Origin: Anatilimnocola aggregata
GTDB taxonomy: Bacteria > Planctomycetota > Planctomycetia > Pirellulales > Pirellulaceae
Assembly (NCBI RefSeq): GCF_007747655.1
Contig: NZ_CP036274.1
Coordinates: 3,472,001 to 3,536,000 of the forward strand
Direction of reading: 5' to 3'
DNA length: 64,000 nucleotides
A program made the translations under genes and the position numbers. Below the pieces are notes generated by a model. It was not told where the DNA came from and made no database searches. It was given only the letters and a program-made list of their open reading frames with translations. Below are positions 1 to 7,550 of the stretch, in pieces; positions within the stretch are counted from its first letter, which is position 1, and each line of letters begins with the position of its first letter.

Positions 1-612
1 CTTGGTCTGCGATTTGAGCCAGCCGACGTTCTCGACCAAGTCAGGCGGCAGTTGAGTCCGCTCGCCGGTGATCCCCGCGATCGAGACGTAGTACAAGAAT
101 CCCGTGCTGGAATTCGCGATTCGCAGGGCCCGTTCGCGCGGTGTCGTAGGAGTGACCAATTCGATCAAGTTGAAATCCGCTGCTTTGCAAATCGCCGAGA
201 ACCTGTCGGCCTCTTCGACGAGCAAATCGGGCACTATGGCCCCGCACACGCCGGCAGCTTTGGCATCGGCGACAAACTTTTCCGGTCCATAGCGGTGAAT
301 GATCGCAAAGCTGACCATGGTCACGATTGGCATCTTCACTTCGCTGGAGACTTTGCCGAGCATCGCCAGGATCTGCTGCACCTTGATCTTGTGCGCTAAG
401 GCCCGGGTATACGAAGCCTGAATCACCGGCCCATCGGCGATTGGATCGCTATAGGGAATGCCCACTTCGCACATAGTGCAGCCGCGGCGGTCGAGTTCGC
501 GAATCACATCGGCCGTAAATTGCAGGTCGGGATCGCCGGCCGTCACGAACGGCATGAGCGCCTTCTTGCCCGAAGTGCGAAGCTGCGAAAAGAGATCGTC
601 GATTTTGGTCAT
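1..612 (-). CDS. trpA: Tryptophan synthase alpha subunit, 5'-partial in window (C-terminus beyond left edge)
   Basis: TrpA cleaves indole-3-glycerol phosphate to indole and glyceraldehyde-3-phosphate in the last step of tryptophan synthesis, in a cytoplasmic alpha2-beta2 complex with TrpB. The 204 codons present read from ATG at 612 (MTKIDDLFSQL). They contain the catalytic-Glu segment CEVGIPYSDPIADGP, the GAIVPDLLVEEAD segment and the phosphate-binding region YYVSIAGITGERTQLP, all standard TrpA landmarks. The frame has no stop before base 1, so about 60 C-terminal residues lie outside. The gene follows trpB on the same strand after 68 bases, the usual trpBA order, so both are probably co-transcribed. 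No trp leader or attenuator was recognised upstream of trpB. Confidence 0.96.
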   Translation of the reverse strand, partial: MTKIDDLFSQLRTSGKKALMPFVTAGDPDLQFTADVIRELDRRGCTMCEVGIPYSDPIADGPVIQASYTRALAHKIKVQQILAMLGKVSSEVKMPIVTMVSFAIIHRYGPEKFVADAKAAGVCGAIVPDLLVEEADRFSAICKAADFNLIELVTPTTPRERALRIANSSTGFLYYVSIAGITGERTQLPPDLVENVGWLKSQTK

Positions 613-680
613 GAGCAGGTGAGTTCTAAGCGGCTGGATGTACAGGTGGTTCGCGGCGTGGCCTTGGGGAAGCGAGGTTA

Positions 681-1883
681 CTACCCTCGCAGCCGGGCAA
701 TTTCCGCTGCGTCTTTGTCGCCACGGCCGGAGAGGCAGACGACCAGCGTTTGATCGGGCTTCATCGTGGCCGCATGCTTCATGGCGAAGGCAATGGCGTG
801 CGAGCTTTCAAGCGCGGGAAGAATGCCTTCGCACTGGGCGAGGGCATCGAAGCCGCGGAGGGCATCGTCGTCTTCGCAGGCGGTGTAGGTCACGCGGCCC
901 GCGTCTTTCCAATAGCTGTGTTCGGGGCCCACGCCAGGATAGTCGAGTCCCGCCGAGATTGAGTGAACATCGCAGGTTTGGCCATCTTCGTCCTGCATCA
1001 CATAGCTAAAGCTGCCGTGCAGAATGCCTGGCGAACCGTAACTCAGCGGCGAGGCATGATCGCCAGGACGCGAACTGCGACCGCCAGCCTCCACACCAAT
1101 CAGCTTGACGGTCGAGTCACCGACGAATGGATAGAACATGCCCGCAGCATTGCTGCCCCCGCCCACGCAGGCGACGACGCAATCGGGCAAGCGACCTAGC
1201 CGCTCAAGCGACTGAACTCGCGTTTCGCGGCCAATCACCGACTGAAAGTCGCGGACGATACGAGGAAAAGGGTGCGGTCCGACGACCGAGCCGAGAATAT
1301 AGTGCGTCGTATCGACCGACGACATCCAGTCCCGCATCGCTTCGTTAATCGCGTCCCGTAGCGTGCGTGAACCGCTCGTCACCGGGCGAACTTCAGCCCC
1401 GAGCAACTTCATGCTGTTTACGTTCGGGGCCTGGCGGCGAATATCCTCTTCGCCCATGTAAACAACGCAGGGAATGCCAAAGTGAGCACAGGCGGTCGCA
1501 GTGGCGACACCATGCTGGCCGGCCCCGGTTTCGGCGATCACCCGTTTCTTTTTCATCCGCATGGTCAGCAGCGCCTGGCCGAGCGTGTTGTTGATCTTGT
1601 GAGCACCGGTGTGATTCAAATCCTCGCGCTTGAGCCAAATCTGGGCACCTTTGCAGCGCTGCGTCAGTCGCTTCGCAAAATAGAGCGGCGAAGGTCGTCC
1701 CACGAAGTTCTTGAACAGGTCGTCAAGCTCCGCTTGAAACGCTGGGTCTTGCTGGGCCTTGGCATACTCGGCCGTCAGTTCATCCAGGGCCCGAGTCAGC
1801 GTTTCGGGAACATAGCGGCCGCCGAACGAGCCAAAGCGGCCCGCGGCATCGGGAACTGACTGGAGTGGAGAAACAGTGCTCAT
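681..1883 (-). CDS. trpB: Tryptophan synthase beta subunit
   Basis: TrpB condenses indole with L-serine to make tryptophan, using pyridoxal phosphate. The 400-residue product has the usual length for the family. The PLP lysine is in HKINN (about K96), the acid-base glutamate in AETGAGQHG (about E118), and the phosphate-binding glycine loop is [10 protein letters not shown] (about 241-250). The start is ATG at 1883. It is the first gene of a trpBA pair, with trpA 68 bases downstream. All key residues are intact, so the enzyme should be active. This is the ordinary TrpB1 type rather than the longer TrpB2 type, judged from its length and N-terminus. Confidence 0.98.
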   Translation of the reverse strand: MSTVSPLQSVPDAAGRFGSFGGRYVPETLTRALDELTAEYAKAQQDPAFQAELDDLFKNFVGRPSPLYFAKRLTQRCKGAQIWLKREDLNHTGAHKINNTLGQALLTMRMKKKRVIAETGAGQHGVATATACAHFGIPCVVYMGEEDIRRQAPNVNSMKLLGAEVRPVTSGSRTLRDAINEAMRDWMSSVDTTHYILGSVVGPHPFPRIVRDFQSVIGRETRVQSLERLGRLPDCVVACVGGGSNAAGMFYPFVGDSTVKLIGVEAGGRSSRPGDHASPLSYGSPGILHGSFSYVMQDEDGQTCDVHSISAGLDYPGVGPEHSYWKDAGRVTYTACEDDDALRGFDALAQCEGILPALESSHAIAFAMKHAATMKPDQTLVVCLSGRGDKDAAEIARLRG

Positions 1884-1997
1884 GAGCTGGAACTACGGAT
1901 GACGTGGCGGAAGCAAACAATCAATTGTCGTTACGCGGTGGCGCGGTGACAAGGTGAGGGGTGGGAAGTGTTGGCAGGAAGAACGAGACGTTGCAGT

Positions 1998-2432
1998 CTA
2001 AAAAGTTCGGAAGGTCGGTGGGTGTTCTCCCATTTCGACCCACAGTCGGCGCACTCGAACGAGTTGTGAGCGGTTCATTCGCAGCAATTCAATCTTGGCT
2101 CGGCCACAGGGCGTCAAGGCTAAGATTTCAGCAGAGTCGACACTCCAACCGAAGTGATCTTCCCAACGGTCTCGCTGAGGATGAAACGGTTTTACCGCCG
2201 CCCGGCTTTGCGGATCTTCCGCCATCAAACGATCGGCCTTGTAGCGATTGCAAGTGGGGCAGGCGAAACAAAGATTCTCGAACTTGGTTAGTCCGCCCGC
2301 TGCGCGAGGTTCAATGTGTTCGATTTCGAAGATCGAGACAGTCAAATCTTCGGCCGATCGGCAATAAGCGCAGCACCCGCCATAGTGTTCGCGAATTTGC
2401 CTACGCATTTCCAACGGAACATAGCCGCTCAA
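1998..2432 (-). CDS. HNH endonuclease domain protein
   Basis: This 144-residue protein belongs to the HNH nuclease superfamily. The N-terminus MSGYVPLEMRRQIREHYGGCCAYC is that of the small stand-alone HNH proteins common in planctomycetes and cyanobacteria. It holds a CAYC zinc pair (residues about 21-24), the nuclease core FEIEHIEPRAAGG with the metal-binding His, and the second zinc pair CPTCN (about 59-63). The likely start is TTG at 2432, because the MSGYVP sequence matches the family N-terminus; the first ATG (2408) would remove part of it. It begins 2 bases after the stop of the 81-residue gene upstream, so the two form an operon. The physiological DNA target is unknown; defence, repair or selfish roles are all possible. 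Confidence 0.85.
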   Translation of the reverse strand: MSGYVPLEMRRQIREHYGGCCAYCRSAEDLTVSIFEIEHIEPRAAGGLTKFENLCFACPTCNRYKADRLMAEDPQSRAAVKPFHPQRDRWEDHFGWSVDSAEILALTPCGRAKIELLRMNRSQLVRVRRLWVEMGEHPPTFRTF

Positions 2433-2434
2433 GA

Positions 2435-2680
2435 TTAGTGCGTCCCAGTTGCTTGTTGGCGGAGCGTGAAGCGAGCTCGTGTTTTCAGAATGTTAAGCTG
2501 GTCGACTCTCGCCAAGAGGAAGTCCAGTTCGAGTAGCTCGTCAGGTGATAGTCGACCTTCGCTGTTTCCACTCAGCAAACCATTCAGACGGGTCTGCGCG
2601 CTGGGTGCGAGCAAGCCATCTGCCAGCGCGGCAAGTTCTGCATCACTTAGGCCCTTCAGCATTTCACCTGAGTCAACCAT
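2435..2680 (-). CDS. Small conserved protein encoded with HNH nuclease
   Basis: An 81-residue protein with ATG start at 2680. It is Leu/Ala-rich and predicted helical: MVDSGEMLKGLSDAELAALA, then LSPDELLELDFLLARVDQLN, ending in a basic stretch KTRARFTLRQQ. No enzymatic motif is visible. Small helical proteins of this kind, with 'aLadgll...R...lL' spacing, are often encoded directly upstream of stand-alone HNH proteins, and the 2-base gap to the nuclease supports co-translation. It could be a regulatory or inhibitory partner by analogy with two-gene toxin-antitoxin organisation, but nothing in the sequence proves this. Confidence 0.7.
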   Translation of the reverse strand: MVDSGEMLKGLSDAELAALADGLLAPSAQTRLNGLLSGNSEGRLSPDELLELDFLLARVDQLNILKTRARFTLRQQATGTH

Positions 2681-2939
2681 TTGGCACGTTATCCGGAGGA
2701 ACTCGTTTATCCAACCAATAGTTTATCATATGTCTCGCGGTATTTCCGCAGCGACTAGCTGGCATGGTCTTTGTGGGCGGAAAAGTCGCTTTCCTGTCGT
2801 AGTCTGATTTCCACATGCTTAATACCGCCTTTTCCGACCGCCGTCTCCTGACCTCTGACCTCCTTGAGTCGGGAAGGAGACCAAGCGGTAGAATGAAACG
2901 TAACTCGCCAAGCACTTCCAACAATCGAACGCCACCCCA

Positions 2940-3836
2940 ATGCCCGAATTGCCTGAAGTCGAAACGATGCGTCGCGGGATATTGGGGATTGTCGGTGCCA
3001 AGGTCCGGGGCGCTGCTGCCCTCCCCTCCCCTCGCAAGCCGATTCGCATGGAACCGGCGGCCAACGAATTAGCTGAGGCAATAAAAGGAAAAAAGGTTCA
3101 GGCCATTGATCGATTGGGAAAGCGAGTGGTCGTCAGATTGAGCGGCGACGTGTCGCTGGTGTTCGAACCACGGATGACTGGACTGGTGCTGGTGGCTGAT
3201 CCGCCGTCGCAGGAGCATCTGCGATTTCGGCTCGACTTGACCGGCTGCCCGATTCGTTCTGTCTATTACTGGGATCGTCGCGGGCTGGGGAGTGTCCGCC
3301 TCGTTGCCAATGACAAGCTGGCGGCTGAATTGATTGGCAATAAGCTGGGGCCTGATGCACTTGTCATCTCGCCCGAGGAATTGCAGCAGCGATTAGGGAG
3401 CAGCCAGCGGGCGATCAAGGTGGCGCTCCTCGATCAAAAAGCGGTCGCCGGCGTCGGCAATCTGTATGCGTCCGAAATCCTGCATCTTGCCGGCATTCAT
3501 CCGGCCAAAGCGTGCCGAAATCTGAAAGTGGAGGATTGGCAAGAAGTCCATCGCCGGCTGCTTGAGGTGCTGCACTTGGCGATCGAGCACGAAGGCTCGA
3601 CCCTGTCTGACGGGACCTATCGCAATGCTTTGAATAAAGCGGGCGGATACCAAAATCAGCATCGCGTCTACGACCGCGCTGGCGAACCGTGCGTTCAATG
3701 CAGCACGCAGACCATCATCCGCATCGTACAGGCCCAGCGAGCGACTTTCTTCTGCCCCGTTTGTCAGCCTCAGAAGCGAAAGCTGACGATCAATCCGAAT
3801 GCACTGGTGAAATCGCGAAAGCCCAAGCGCTCGTAG
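2940..3836 (+). CDS. mutM: Formamidopyrimidine-DNA glycosylase (Fpg/MutM)
   Basis: This bifunctional glycosylase/AP lyase removes 8-oxoguanine and ring-opened purines. The start MPELPEVETMRRGI gives the mature N-terminal Pro nucleophile and following Glu that define the family. The conserved lysine is in DRLGKRVVV (about K61). The helix-two-turn-helix region contains VAGVGNLYASEILHLAGIHP, and the C-terminal zinc finger reads CVQC then CPVC, with the DNA-contacting Arg in QRATFFC. At 298 residues it is slightly longer than the E. coli enzyme because of a basic tail ending SRKPKRS. It is divergent from the HNH pair and followed by the FkbM gene after 119 bases. All catalytic residues are present. 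Confidence 0.97.
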   Translation: MPELPEVETMRRGILGIVGAKVRGAAALPSPRKPIRMEPAANELAEAIKGKKVQAIDRLGKRVVVRLSGDVSLVFEPRMTGLVLVADPPSQEHLRFRLDLTGCPIRSVYYWDRRGLGSVRLVANDKLAAELIGNKLGPDALVISPEELQQRLGSSQRAIKVALLDQKAVAGVGNLYASEILHLAGIHPAKACRNLKVEDWQEVHRRLLEVLHLAIEHEGSTLSDGTYRNALNKAGGYQNQHRVYDRAGEPCVQCSTQTIIRIVQAQRATFFCPVCQPQKRKLTINPNALVKSRKPKRS

Positions 3837-3955
3837 GCCCAGTGCTGGCATCATCTGCTGTCGGGGGGAAATTGCTCTGGCAGCGTACTGACAAATCCAG
3901 CTAATATCCCGCGACTTAGGGAACACTCGCAAACCGCTTCGGCGGAGGGTCGATT

Positions 3956-4684
3956 ATGTCGCAATTAGCAACCGCAACGTCTGCCGATTTAACACTTTCG
4001 TACCGACTTCCCTACTGGCAAAAAGCATACTTGCCGATTCTCCGCGGGCCGCTCACCGGCAGCCGTTGGTTGCCGGCTAGTGGCGGGAAAATTGTCCGAC
4101 TGTTTTGCGGAACGTATGAAAAGACGCAGTCGAAATTGTTTCAAGAACTGATCGAAGACGACGCTGTCGTCTTCGATATCGGCGCGAATGTTGGCTACTA
4201 CACGCTCCTGTCGGCCAGGCTCGCCTCGAAAGGGCATGTGGTGGCCTTTGAACCCGAACCACGGAATATCGCCTTCCTGCGGGCCAATGTTGCAGCCAAT
4301 CGCTGCCGGAACGTTTCAATCCACGAGTTAGCCGTGGCTGCTGAAGCGGGCTTCGCGAACTTTCAGATGGGCACCGGCACTGGCACCGGCAAACTGTCGA
4401 ATGAGGGTTCGCTGCGCGTGCCGATGATCAGCTTGGATGAGTTTGTCGACCAGCAGCAAATGCGGCCGACTCACATGAAGATCGATGTTGAAGGTGCCGA
4501 GGTAGATGTCCTCCGCGGTGGCCGTGAGACATTGATCAATTGCCGCCCGACGATCTTTCTCTCAACTCACGGCCGCAAAGTTCACGCCGCCTGCTGCGAA
4601 TTCCTGCGTGAGTTGAATTACGACCTCCGCTGCATGGACGGTGGCGACCTGGCCGAAGCTGACTCGGTTCTTTGTACGCGCTAG
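3956..4684 (+). CDS. FkbM family SAM-dependent methyltransferase
   Basis: The 242-residue protein has the FkbM methyltransferase fold. The SAM-binding motif I is VVFDIGANVGYYTLLSA (about 69-85), motif II is VVAFEPEPRNIAFLRANV, and the family signature KIDVEGAEVDVLRGG lies at about 174-188. FkbM-type enzymes O-methylate sugars, lipids or natural products; the acceptor here is unknown because no glycosyltransferase or polysaccharide cluster is adjacent. The ATG at 3956 is preceded by a good ribosome site (GGAGGG at about 3944-3949). It runs convergent to the small membrane protein and fur genes. Confidence 0.88.
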   Translation: MSQLATATSADLTLSYRLPYWQKAYLPILRGPLTGSRWLPASGGKIVRLFCGTYEKTQSKLFQELIEDDAVVFDIGANVGYYTLLSARLASKGHVVAFEPEPRNIAFLRANVAANRCRNVSIHELAVAAEAGFANFQMGTGTGTGKLSNEGSLRVPMISLDEFVDQQQMRPTHMKIDVEGAEVDVLRGGRETLINCRPTIFLSTHGRKVHAACCEFLRELNYDLRCMDGGDLAEADSVLCTR

Positions 4685-4704
4685 TGCCCCCTTCGATGGT
4701 TCTG

Positions 4705-4911
4705 CTAGGGAGCCCGATTCAGCGGACGAACAGCCGATCCATGAAGCTGTTCCTCAAGTTTCAGTGTCCTGGCGGTCAAATAATCGTTCTCGATGCCACG
4801 GTTCTTTGCTTCGTGCTCAGCGGCAATCCGGTGGCGGTGCTCCAGCAAGAGCAAGATGAGCAGCGAAACTGCCAAGGTCAGCCAGATTAAGTCGCGAAGC
4901 GAGAACTTCAT
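4705..4911 (-). CDS. Small single-pass membrane protein (MKFSLRDLIWLTL type)
   Basis: A 68-residue protein starting MKFSLRDLIWLTLAVSLLI with one transmembrane helix (about residues 7-24), followed by a charged helical segment (HRHRIAAEHEAKN to LKLEEQL) that may form a coiled coil. The N-terminus 'FSLRDLLWLTL' is a recurring motif of small planctomycete membrane proteins of unknown function. The start at 4911 was chosen because the motif begins there; the frame is open further upstream. It lies 31 bases after the fur-type gene on the same strand and may be co-transcribed. No function can be assigned. Confidence 0.65.
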   Translation of the reverse strand: MKFSLRDLIWLTLAVSLLILLLLEHRHRIAAEHEAKNRGIENDYLTARTLKLEEQLHGSAVRPLNRAP

Positions 4912-4942
4912 GAATGACTCGTTCCGGCTGGACGCCAACGAT

Positions 4943-5446
4943 CTAAATCATGTTCATCCGGCTGCGGCTGCGGCGTTTGGCCTGAGTGCATTCCTGGCAG
5001 ATGCCGCTGATGATGAGGCGGTGGCCGGTGACGCGGAACTGGTGCTGCTTGCCTAGATCGTCGCGCATCTGAAGCAACTCGGGGCTGGTGAACTCCAGCA
5101 GCTTGTTGCACTCGGTGCAATGAAAGTGATCATGCTGTGGATAGCCATAGTCGTGCTCGTACACGGCCCGCCCGTTGAGATTGAAGCGGCGGAGGAGTCC
5201 CGCATCGACGAACTCGTTGAGCGTGCGATAGACGGTTGGCCGGCTAACGTGGTTGGGGTCGCCCGAGGGGGGCAACTGCTCAATCAGTTGGTCGGCGTCG
5301 AAGTGCTCGTGCCGGCTGAAAACATGATCGACCAGCGACAGCCGCTGCTGAGTAACCCGCATCCCTTTGCTTTGCAGAAACTCGACAAAGCGGTCGCGCG
5401 GAGAGAGGGCAACGGGGACGCGTTCGAGCGATTCTGAGTTCGACAT
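4943..5446 (-). CDS. Fur family metal-dependent transcriptional repressor
   Basis: A 167-residue Fur-superfamily repressor. The winged-helix region carries GMRVTQQRLSLVDHVF and the recognition helix RPTVYRTLNEFVDAGLLRRF (about 69-88). The metal/dimerisation domain has the histidine cluster HDHFH (105-109) and two structural zinc pairs, CTEC (110-113) and CQEC (150-153). The HDHFHC pattern fits Fur or Zur more than PerR, but the sensed metal cannot be fixed from sequence. A basic tail (KRRSRSRM) extends the end. Inverted half-sites upstream (5476-5570) suggest autoregulation. No iron-transport genes lie in the window, so its regulon is elsewhere. Confidence 0.93.
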   Translation of the reverse strand: MSNSESLERVPVALSPRDRFVEFLQSKGMRVTQQRLSLVDHVFSRHEHFDADQLIEQLPPSGDPNHVSRPTVYRTLNEFVDAGLLRRFNLNGRAVYEHDYGYPQHDHFHCTECNKLLEFTSPELLQMRDDLGKQHQFRVTGHRLIISGICQECTQAKRRSRSRMNMI

Positions 5447-5475
5447 AAAGCACTTGCGGCGAAGAGAGCTGAGAA

Positions 5476-5570
5476 CAGTCTATTGAGACTGGTCGCTGGC
5501 AGTGCTTTGAAGTTTCTTTGCGAAAATCCCCATCAGCTGCCGGGCGTAGTCTCAATAAGTGATTCTACGG
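5476..5570 (-). promoter_or_regulatory. Inverted half-sites upstream of fur-type gene
   Basis: Two exact inverted 10-mers, TATTGAGACT (5481-5490) and AGTCTCAATA (5548-5557), lie 35-111 bases upstream of the regulator's start. The first overlaps a local dyad CAGTC-N6-GACTG (5476-5491). The second sits in an imperfect 23-base palindrome (about 5545-5567) with GTAG/CTAC ends. A 'TTGAGACT' half-site resembles the TGAGA/TCTCA halves of some Fur boxes, so autoregulation by looping or by two dimers is a reasonable inference. It has not been tested. Confidence 0.45.
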
Positions 5571-5581
5571 TGCAGCGGGCG

Positions 5582-5697
5582 AATGGGGAAGAAGGGCAAT
5601 CGAAATGCAGAATGCTGATCGAAGAACGCAGAATGTTCGGAAAGTCGCGAAATGCAGTTTATTCTGCACTCTGCCTTCTCACTTCTGCATTTCCCCC
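5582..5697. terminator. Imperfect inverted repeats between flgM and fur-type gene
   Basis: Between the flgM stop and the fur-type promoter lies a repeat-rich segment: AAATGCAGAATG (about 5603) is echoed by ATTCTGCACTCTG and CTTCTGCATTTCCCC (about 5662-5697). The inner pair TGCAG-TTTATT-CTGCA forms a small stem. It is directly downstream of flgM on the minus strand and could end that transcript, but there is no clear T-run. A similar 'GCGGAATGCGGA' type of inverted repeat occurs at 46838-46935. Confidence 0.3.
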
Positions 5698-5973
5698 TTA
5701 GCCGATTTCATCCAGCAGACGACTGAGGGCGGCGTCGAGCTTCGCGTCGGTGTCATACGTGCCCGAAGCGATTTGGGCGCGGATGCTGTTCACCTTGTCC
5801 TGACGAACATCGGGCAGGTCGTGAACCTGGCTGATGAGGTCGGCTTCTGGAGAGATGTCCAACTGATCGACTCCCGACACTCCCCGGCTTTGCGGTGCCT
5901 GCGCTGCCAAGGGGCGATGCGGGGCACTCAGGGGCTGAGCGGTGTGAATTTGCGAACTACCATAAATATACAT
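5698..5973 (-). CDS. flgM: FlgM-like anti-sigma-28 factor
   Basis: A 91-residue protein whose C-terminal half matches the FlgM anti-sigma-28 family: DISPEADLISQVHDLPDVRQDKVNSIRAQIASGTYDTDAKLDAALSRLLDEIG, read in pieces as the 'VRQDKVN', 'IASGTYD' and 'LDAALSRLL' segments. FlgM binds and silences FliA until the hook-basal body is complete and FlgM is exported. The N-terminal half (MYIYGSSQIHTAQPLS) is low-complexity, as usual. ATG at 5973 is chosen because a strong ribosome site (GGAGGGAG, 5982-5989) stands 8 bases upstream. No other flagellar gene is nearby, so this is an isolated regulatory locus. The organism is probably motile at some life stage (inference). Confidence 0.8.
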   Translation of the reverse strand: MYIYGSSQIHTAQPLSAPHRPLAAQAPQSRGVSGVDQLDISPEADLISQVHDLPDVRQDKVNSIRAQIASGTYDTDAKLDAALSRLLDEIG

Positions 5974-6592
5974 GACGGAATCTCCCTCCACACGTGCTGG
6001 CCTGTCCCGATTGGGTCGATGAGCTGAGCCAGTCACAAAATGTCCTCAATGGAATTTCAGAAGCGTGGGAGAACGAACCGCAGTCCGAACCGGACGAACA
6101 ACCGCTGGGGCACCCGAACGGATGCAGCAGTAGCAAATTGCAAGTAACCCGGCACGAAAGACTAAAGGCTGTTTCCCAATCTACGTCGTACAAAAATCAG
6201 CAGGCGTCGCGCTTCCGTGTCGGGGGTTTGTTCCGTGTCAGGCGATGAGACTTGGCGAACGCTAGCACGTTTGACACCCCAGAGTTATCGGCAAGGACGC
6301 GAGTCCCCTTCGATCTTTGTTTCGCGAACCTCCTGTAGCGAATTTAAGCATCCTGAACGGCTGTAAGGACTGTGCCAGCAAGGTCTAACGCTGGGTCGTC
6401 CCGAGGGCGGTGTTGCTTTTTGGCAACCTGCCTCGGCCGCATGAACAGTACTACGCCAACCAGTCGCTGCCGGTTCGGACTGGGTCGACATTTCTGCGTT
6501 TCCAGCGAATTCCCGCACGTAGCCCGACCGGCAATATCTTGCGCAGTCTATCGGGGTCGGGAAATCTCAACAAGATCGAACCTGCCGCGATG
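5974..6592. other. Gene-poor gap between flgM and GNAT gene
   Basis: No convincing full gene is present. The flgM ribosome site and presumably its promoter lie at the left. An imperfect hairpin with GTTGC/GCAAC core and a T5 loop is at about 6400-6432. A plus-strand frame from 6410 encodes LLFGNLPRPHEQYYANQSLP with protein-like composition, but it has no good start and runs on as antisense to the GNAT gene; it may be a gene relic. Nothing matching a known RNA gene was recognised. Confidence 0.4.
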
Positions 6593-7543
6593 CTAGCGTC
6601 CAGCCGAATAACGCTTGCGGGGCGTCCAAGCTTGTTTCCAGCGCCACAGTTTCAAAGCCAACCCGCGAATGAACAGCGGCGGTCTAGGGTGGATCGGGAG
6701 CTTGAAAAGAGGCATCTCCGAGTACAGAGAATCAATGGCAGCGGGGGGGCAGAGATTGCCGCGGACCAGCCTTTGATTCGCGTCGGCTCGCAACGAGCAG
6801 GGAATGCGCTGATCGTGCAAATGAGGCTCGTTTACGGCGACGTAGTAGCCACCTGCCGAGAGCAAGTGTTGCCGAATTAGCCGGTGGTGCCGAGAAAACA
6901 CTTCCGGATTCGTGAGGTGGTGCACAAAGACATGCGGTAACCAGCGGCTGGCTACCAGCGAGGCAACCAGGTAACAACTTCCTTCCGAACTTTCGATCCA
7001 CAGGTGCCGGCACTCGATCCCCTGATGATCTCGGTACAGCTGAAATTCAGTTGGCGTTAATTTAGCCTCGGCTAATTCAGGTTGGGAAGTCAACTCAATG
7101 ACATCGGCAGTAGCCCGACCCCGAGGCATTTTTGGAAGCAACCGAATCGTGCGATCGAGTTTCGAAAAGCCTAACCGCTCGGAGATGGCGACCACTTCGC
7201 CCGAGGCGGAGAGGTCTGTGACGACGTGGTCCTTTAATGCCAGGATCGGCCGCATGAGCAGCAGGCTGGCGGCTCGATGGGCGGGCTGAACGTACCAATT
7301 GTGCAGATTGCAAAACCGGACGTCTTGCCCGTTGATGAGCCTGCGACTGAACAGCGCGCCGAGCACGCCGACCGGGCGACCTTGATCTCGCAAGACATAG
7401 CCAAAATGGTCTTCGTCGTGCCAACCACGCGGTTCAAAGGCGCGTCGACATTTTGCTTCGGGCATCTGCGGGTCGAACTCACGCAGCAGCGTGTCGAACA
7501 CTTCCGGGAACATCGCGGCGGTGAGTTTTTCGATGGCTGGCAT
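6593..7543 (-). CDS. GNAT-like acyltransferase/unknown, last gene of the ACP-ligase-decarboxylase operon
   Basis: A 316-residue protein starting MPAIEKLTAAMFPEVFDTLL at 7543. The first half looks like a GNAT N-acetyltransferase domain: HFGYVLRDQGRPVGVLGALFS (central beta strands), FCNLHNWYVQPAHRAASLLLM (beta4 and the acyl-CoA-loop region), then VTDLSASGEVVAISERLGF. The second half (from about residue 140) has no motif I recognise; it is Trp/His-rich and ends in a basic segment LKLWRWKQAWTPRKRY. The start was chosen over an upstream in-frame start because it sits 8 bases after the decarboxylase stop, indicating one transcript. Context suggests it transfers an acyl group to, or from, the product made on the carrier protein. 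That is inference. Confidence 0.7.
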   Translation of the reverse strand: MPAIEKLTAAMFPEVFDTLLREFDPQMPEAKCRRAFEPRGWHDEDHFGYVLRDQGRPVGVLGALFSRRLINGQDVRFCNLHNWYVQPAHRAASLLLMRPILALKDHVVTDLSASGEVVAISERLGFSKLDRTIRLLPKMPRGRATADVIELTSQPELAEAKLTPTEFQLYRDHQGIECRHLWIESSEGSCYLVASLVASRWLPHVFVHHLTNPEVFSRHHRLIRQHLLSAGGYYVAVNEPHLHDQRIPCSLRADANQRLVRGNLCPPAAIDSLYSEMPLFKLPIHPRPPLFIRGLALKLWRWKQAWTPRKRYSAGR

Positions 7544-7550
7544 GGTTTCT

